From Phocoena phocoena (taxonomy: Eukaryota; Chordata; Mammalia; Artiodactyla; Phocoenidae), in assembly GCF_963924675.1 (NCBI RefSeq), contig NC_089223.1, positions 8,692,881-8,756,880 of the forward strand: DNA of 64,000 nt. The letters run 5' to 3'. Below, in pieces: positions 59,201 to 64,000 of this stretch. Below the pieces are notes generated by a model. It saw only the letters and a list, made by a program, of their open reading frames with translations, was not told the origin of the DNA and did not search any database. Within the stretch, counting starts at the first letter, position 1. Every line of letters starts with the position of its first letter. The position numbers and the translations under genes were made by a program.

Positions 59201-59454
59201 TATCTCTTTTCCAGGATGATGTCTTTCCGTCATCGCAAACAAATATTCTCACCTTTTGACACTCAGTAGTAGAATATTTGGTCATAGCAATGAAAAACAA
59301 TGTTTGTTGTTAAAAGGAAATTTAGCACCTATTGTACAAGTTCTGGATGAAGCTTACAGGATAACAGGCAATTTCTGATAAGAGTATTAACAATGTATTT
59401 CCATCGCCACTTCATGGTTTGATCTTAAAACACATATCAAATGTTCCTACTAAA
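56291..59454. other. Repeat-poor unique sequence
   Basis: No gene is seen. About 57796-57850 ('cagaatctcagggtcagaag') resembles a short ancient retroposon motif of CR1/L3-like type, but this is weak. The rest is unassigned. The minus-strand frame 57903-58109 has no recognisable domain. Confidence 0.5.
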
Positions 59455-59672
59455 TTTTTTTTTTTTTTTTTTTTTTTTTTGCGTTACACGGGCCTCTCAC
59501 TGTTGCGGCCTCTCCCGTTGCGGAGCACAGGCTCCAGACGCGCAGGCTCAGCGGCCATGGCTCACGGGCCCAGCCGCTCCGCGGCACGTGGGATCTTCCC
59601 GGACCGGGGCACGAACCCGTGTCCCCTGCATCGGCAGGCGGACTCTCAACCACTGTGCCACCAGGGAAGCCC
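59455..59672 (-). mobile_element. CHR-2-type SINE, recent, with target-site duplication
   Basis: A 26-base T run is followed by 'gcgttacacgggcctctcac', with the far end 'caccagggaagccc'. The flanks repeat 'cctactaaatt' (about 59446-59456 and from 59671), with clear identity. The body is nearly identical to the copies at 22.2 and 37.7 kb and has many CpGs. The three overlapping open frames are artefacts. Confidence 0.94.
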
Positions 59673-62009
59673 CTACTAAATTCTTTTGACTTATGCACTT
59701 TCTTAGCGATATGAAAAATTAACTTGTACGACCTTAGAGTAAAACCTATTAAGGCAGACATTGTTATTATTGGAATTCTGGTTAGACTATTGAATTCTTT
59801 TCCGTCACATCGCTAAATATAGCAAAAGTAGGAGATAACATATGCCTTAAAACATGGGTTCTAATCCATCAAAGAATCACCATGTGGTTTACAATAGGAA
59901 TCTCTAAGAGACGAATGAGTAGTTCTTCAAGTATTATTGAATGCACTTTCTAAACAGGAACAATCACAGGAGGTTAAGAACTTCACACTGTTACAGGAGA
60001 ATAGAAGAGAGAGCCTTTCCTCCTCAAATTCTATCATTTTTTATTAGGAAAGGAAAAGATCTTGAAACTTCTGGGATGAGGGTTAATCTCTCTGTAAAGA
60101 CTTCCCAAAAGATTCATCTCCTAATTTGGGGGGATTGTGGTTTATATCACAGAATTAGCATCTTCTCAGGTACTTTTCTGTTTTCTAATTTACCATACAG
60201 TTGACTGAATTATATCATAAATGCAGTGATTGCAAATTTTGTAAAACCCATAATGCCTTGGGCACTAATTATTTGGGGTATAATGTATGCCTTACGTTTC
60301 TACCACGTTTAAAATTCCCTATTTGTTTTGTTGTATTGTTGAAGCAGTAACAATTAGGTACTATAAAATCTTATCAATCAGCATGAAGTGAATCCAACTA
60401 ACATGAAAATGACAAAAAGTCATTATATTTTTAGGAATAAAACAGCACTGATTTTCAAGCTCCATAAGGGCAGGGAACATGTCTGCCTTATTCACAGTTG
60501 TTCTCAAAGGGTTTGGTATAGTGCCTGGCCTACAAAATTGTTGAGATAGTCTTTTTGAGTAATTGAATAGGAGAATTTTTATTAAAAAAAAAGTCATAAC
60601 TAGATTTCTATGTGCTCTATAACTAGAAGGCTTTCTCCCTATATATATTCAAATAGAGCCAAATACCATGCAAACACATATATCTTTCAGCAGGAAAAAA
60701 GTGCTGGAAGGCTTTTTAGAATACGAAGAGTTCTTGTCTAAAGGACTTTATTAATCACTGTAACCTGGCGGAGATTACTTCAGAATTCAAAATATTAAAG
60801 GAATGAATTACTTGCTTTAAAAATGACTAGTATCCATGAGATCATTAAATATTAAATTTGACATTTCAGTAGTCATCATCAGCGTTTTGCATATTACTTT
60901 CTTAGGAAATATTGAATCCATGCACAGAAACATATGTACAGTTCTCTATAGCATTTGGTTAGAAACATCAAGGCTGATGATTTAGGCTTGTTTTGTCAGA
61001 AGGTCTAAGCAGCATTAATTTCTTTTTTTAAGATATTATTGAGTAAAGAATTTAGAAATTGATTTAAATGGATGTGTGTTTGAACTACAAGAGCAACATT
61101 AGAAAAATGTTATGGGAAAACATATCATTAAATTTAGCCAAAGAACCTTGGTTTTTAGGACATTTTACACTGCCTTTTTAATGAATGACCCACTGAGATT
61201 TAATTTATACCAGCTCTGCTGTGCTGGAACAAGCAGCCATGATGTCTCCAAAGCATGAAGTTAATGAAATAATGGCTCTTTGGAGTTGGTTATTACCTGC
61301 ACAGAGATAGTTTTTCTTATTTAAAGCTAATTAACATGAAAGACAACTTGACCATTTTAAATGAAATGAGAAGAAAATGGAAATAATGTGTCACAATGAG
61401 GCAGACAATGGAAATTTTAGCCATCAAAGAAAAAGTGGAACAAGTGTAAACCACATATACTTTTCACATTATTCTAACTTTGAGAAAAGAAATACCTTTT
61501 CAGGGACTATTTTAACTAAGTGGTGTCAGCTGAAATTATTTATTCTTCAGATAGATTCAGCCTAATTCTCTATTATGTATGTGATCCTTGGTATTATATC
61601 ATTAGTCTAGAAAACGTGACAAGAAATCCATTGAAGCAAGTGAAGAAAGTACATGGAGATAATGTTTAGATATGTAAGAACACTTCTCAATATAGCCTTT
61701 CGTAGCTGGGTCTTGGATGGGGCCTTATTTGAAAAGGGCCCTTGGAAATGCTGAGATTGAGAAACAGTCACAAGAAGTTTTATTTCTGTGAGTCCTTTGT
61801 TGTGGGACTGATAGACCCTTCCAAATAAAAAGTCAAGAACAAAACTTCCTCAGCCTCTGAATTTGGGAGCACCCCGGTATTCACTTGGAGTTCGGACACT
61901 GCTAAAAAAGTTTCAAGTTTTTCCATAAATGGAAGCTAAAACTGAGGATGAAAATTCCTTTGGCATGTCCAGAGACTTGTAACCTCCTATAGCGGTGGAC
62001 AAAAAAGTC
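59673..62009. other. Repeat-poor unique sequence
   Basis: No gene is seen. The only repeat I recognise is the L2 tail at 60445-60580. About 60850-61560 is AT-rich but complex and carries several TAAT-type motifs (see findings). Frames 59941-60204, 60361-60597 (-) and 61377-61565 have no recognisable domain. Confidence 0.5.
60445..60580 (+). mobile_element. L2 3' tail fragment
   Basis: 'caagctccataagggcaggg' with 'aacatgtctgccttattcac' and 'gtatagtgcctggcctacaa' match the conserved L2 3' end. Confidence 0.75.
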
Positions 62010-62150
62010 ACCTGGGAGCCAATGTTAAAATCAGGATTCTGGGCTCCATCCCAGAGAGTCTAAGTCCACAGGTCTAGGCAAAGAGTCAGGATCCCAGGTA
62101 ATTCTGTTGTAGGGGGTCTTCACACCACTGCTTAAGAAACATTGACCTAG
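62010..62150 (-). mobile_element. MER5A-type hAT-Charlie fragment
   Basis: 'tcacctgggagccaatgtta' with 'ggattctgggctccatccca', then 'ggatcccaggtaattctgtt' and 'cactgcttaagaaacattga' read as a diverged MER5A in the opposite orientation to the copy at 12031-12195. Confidence 0.6.
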
Positions 62151-62768
62151 AAACAAGACTAAGATGATCAAAATAATTTTGACTACCCAACACTGATCAA
62201 AATTTATAAAATGAATGAGGGAAATAAAGCCCTCCTCCAAATTCTGTTGCTTTCTCTCCATGCAACAGAGTAAAGAAAAGGCAGTGATGGCAGGGAAACA
62301 GAAACAGAAGCAGTTAATGAGGCTGCAAGACCTCACCTGGAACTGAAGCACAGACCAGTGAAGAGAGAGAGCGTGAAACACTATGAGTTAACCGGAAAAG
62401 TAAGAGTACCTCTGGTGGATTAGGGATCTAATCATGAATATCAGGGGAGTACTTGGAGCAAAATCTTTAATGCTATTAACCTATTGCATAATGATCTCAG
62501 GTTTGATGTAGCTTAGAGAAAATTTACCCTTGAAAACACTGAACTGACACTAATCGTTTGTTTGTTTTTGGCAAAGGAAGTAAGTTGATACAGGAAGCCT
62601 TCCTGAATTGTCACAAAGAAGTGGAAACACTTAAAGTTTTATGCATCAAAATTTCATCATATATCTTCGGCTTATTCCTTCTAAAATGCAACTAATTCAC
62701 ACATTTTTAAAAACTACCTTCATAGCATGTGTCAAGTAAATGCTTTTTGACAGTGTCATTCCACATGC
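62151..62768. other. Unique spacer
   Basis: No gene or nameable repeat is seen. Confidence 0.5.
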
Positions 62769-62979
62769 TTTTTTTTTTTTTCTTTTTGCGGTACGCGGGC
62801 CTCTCACTGTTGTGGCCTTTTCCGTTGCAGAGCACAGGCTCCGGACGTGCAGGCTCAGCGGCCGTGGCTCACGGGCCCAGCCGCTCTGTGGTACGTGGGA
62901 TCTTCCCGGACCGGGACACGAACCCGTGTCCCCTGCATTGGCAGGCGGACTCTCAACCACGGTGCCACCAGGGAAGCCC
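62769..62979 (-). mobile_element. CHR-2-type SINE with target-site duplication
   Basis: A T run is followed by 'gcggtacgcgggcctctcac', with the far end 'caccagggaagcccc'. The flanks repeat 'ccacatgctttttt' (62761-62774 and 62979-62992) exactly. It has slightly more substitutions than the 59.5 kb copy (for example 'gccgctctgtggtacgtggg'). Overlapping open frames are artefacts. Confidence 0.94.
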
Positions 62980-63014
62980 CACATGCTTTTTTAATGTTGA
63001 CTTGTCTTTTCTTT

Positions 63015-64000
63015 TTTTCAATACAGTATTTATTTTGGAATGCTTTAAGATTCTTAGTAAAGTTGCAAAGATAATATGGAGAATTTCATATACATCTCAG
63101 TTTCTCCTAGCATCCACATCTTACATTACCAGGGCACATTTGTCAAAACTAAGAAGCCAACATGGGTACATTACTATTAACTTGAACAGCAGGATGTCAC
63201 TGATTTTTCCATCAATGTCTTTTTCTGGTCCAGGATCCAATCCAGGATACCATATAGTGTTTAGTCGTCTGGTTTCCTCACTCTCCTCTGGTCTGTGATA
63301 TTTTCTCATTTTTTCTTTGTTGTTCATGACTTTGATGGTTTTGAGGAATATTGGTTAGGTATTCTGTAGAATGTCCCTGAATTTGGGTTTGTATAATGTT
63401 TTTCTCATGGCTAGACTGGGGTCATGGGTTTGGGGGAGAAAGACCACATGATGAAATGCTCTTCTCATCATGTCCTTTCAGGGGGTGTGTGCTATCAACA
63501 TGACTTATCACCGATGATGTTAACCTTGATCCTCTGGACAAGGTAGTGTTTGCCATGTTGCCACACTGTAAAGGTATTATTTTTCCCTTTCCCTATTCTG
63601 TTCTTTGGAAGCAAGTCGCTAAGCCCACCCCACACTCAAGCGATAGGGACATTAAGCCCCATCTCCTGTAGGGGAGGATATCTATATAAGTTCTTTGGAA
63701 TTCTTCTCTAAGAAAGATTTGTCTCTTCTCTATTTGTTTATTTATTTAGTCACGTATATCTGTGTGGAGTCAGGGATATTTATTTTATGCTTTGCATTAT
63801 AACCCAATACTACGTTGTTTTTGTTCAAACTGTTCCAGCTGTGATCAGTGGAACCTCTTGCAGGTGGGCTCCCTCTTACCTTTGACATTCCCCTCCCCCC
63901 CTCTTTTTAATCCTTCTTCCCTTTCTTGCCTAACAAGATGTTACAGGCTTACCATGTATTTGCCTGTCCCGGCCATAGAATCAGTTGTCTTTGATTTTTT
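63015..64000. mobile_element. Ancient L1M-type UTR repeat, continues beyond window
   Basis: 'ttgtcaaaactaagaagcca' with 'acatgggtacattactatta', 'ggtccaggatccaatccagg' with 'ataccatatagtgtttagtc', 'tgtagaatgtccctgaattt', and 'gatgttaaccttgatcctct' follow the same old L1M untranslated-type repeat as at 35221-35850, here in an earlier part of it. The strand is not anchored. Open frames in it (for example the end of 62729-63298, and 63121-63327 on the minus strand) are chance frames. Confidence 0.65.

Overview
This window looks like vertebrate nuclear DNA from a cetacean (toothed or baleen whale). It is a gene desert or the inside of a very long intron. The lineage call rests on at least nine tRNA-derived SINEs of the CHR type (heads reading gggcttccctggtggtgcag or its complement, with A/B-box-like motifs), a class I know only from whales and close cetartiodactyl relatives. 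The LINE-1 copies also have cetartiodactyl-like 3' UTRs. I see no multi-exon protein-coding gene, no CpG island, no convincing tRNA, rRNA or other RNA gene, and no bacterial or CRISPR-like content. Almost every long open frame is either a piece of LINE-1 ORF1/ORF2 or an accidental frame across a SINE.

Layout. 1-4333: 3' two-thirds of a LINE-1 (+), entering from beyond the left edge. 4.3-6.9 kb: mostly unique, with old L1 ORF1 and L2 remnants. 6.9-8.5 kb: L1 3' end (-). 8.5-15.6 kb: mostly unique, with an L1 3' UTR piece, MER5A and MIR. 15.6-18.9 kb: CHR-1 SINE, a long L2 relic (-) split by a CHR-2 SINE, then L1 ORF2 and ORF1 fragments (+). 18.9-22.2 kb: mostly unique. 22.2 kb: CHR-2 SINE. 22.9-29.3 kb: a full-length but inactivated LINE-1 (+) flanked by target-site duplications. 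29.3-34 kb: L2 pieces, a polypurine tract, and an L1 3' half (+) interrupted by an MLT1-type LTR. 34.0-34.3 kb: two SINEs in direct tandem. 35.2-38.5 kb: ancient L1M and hAT relics plus a CHR-2 SINE. 39.9-40.4 kb: MLT2-type ERVL LTR (-). 40.8-41.15 kb: CHR-1 SINE (-). 41.4-41.8 kb: processed pseudogene of MRPS36/KGD4. 43.3-45.9 kb: old L1, a MER2/Tigger element and an L1 3' end (-). 46.7 kb: MIR. 46.9-50.9 kb: L1 5' part (-) including its GC-rich 5' UTR. 50.9-62.7 kb: the longest repeat-poor interval, with small L1/L2/MER5A relics and two recent CHR-2 SINEs. 63.0-64.0 kb: an ancient L1M UTR-type repeat running off the right edge.

The parts do not form a pathway. They are a record of successive insertions: ancient L2/MIR/MER5A, then L1M, MER2, MLT1 and MLT2, then younger L1, CHR-1 and CHR-2. 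I found no undescribed biological system. The most checkable items are the MRPS36 retrocopy with about 80 open codons, the full-length L1 with a defined lesion list, the 3'-deleted L1 that keeps its 5' promoter region, the nested and tandem insertions, and a few repeat-free stretches that could be conserved noncoding elements. Repeat family names come from memory of consensus sequences, not from a database search.
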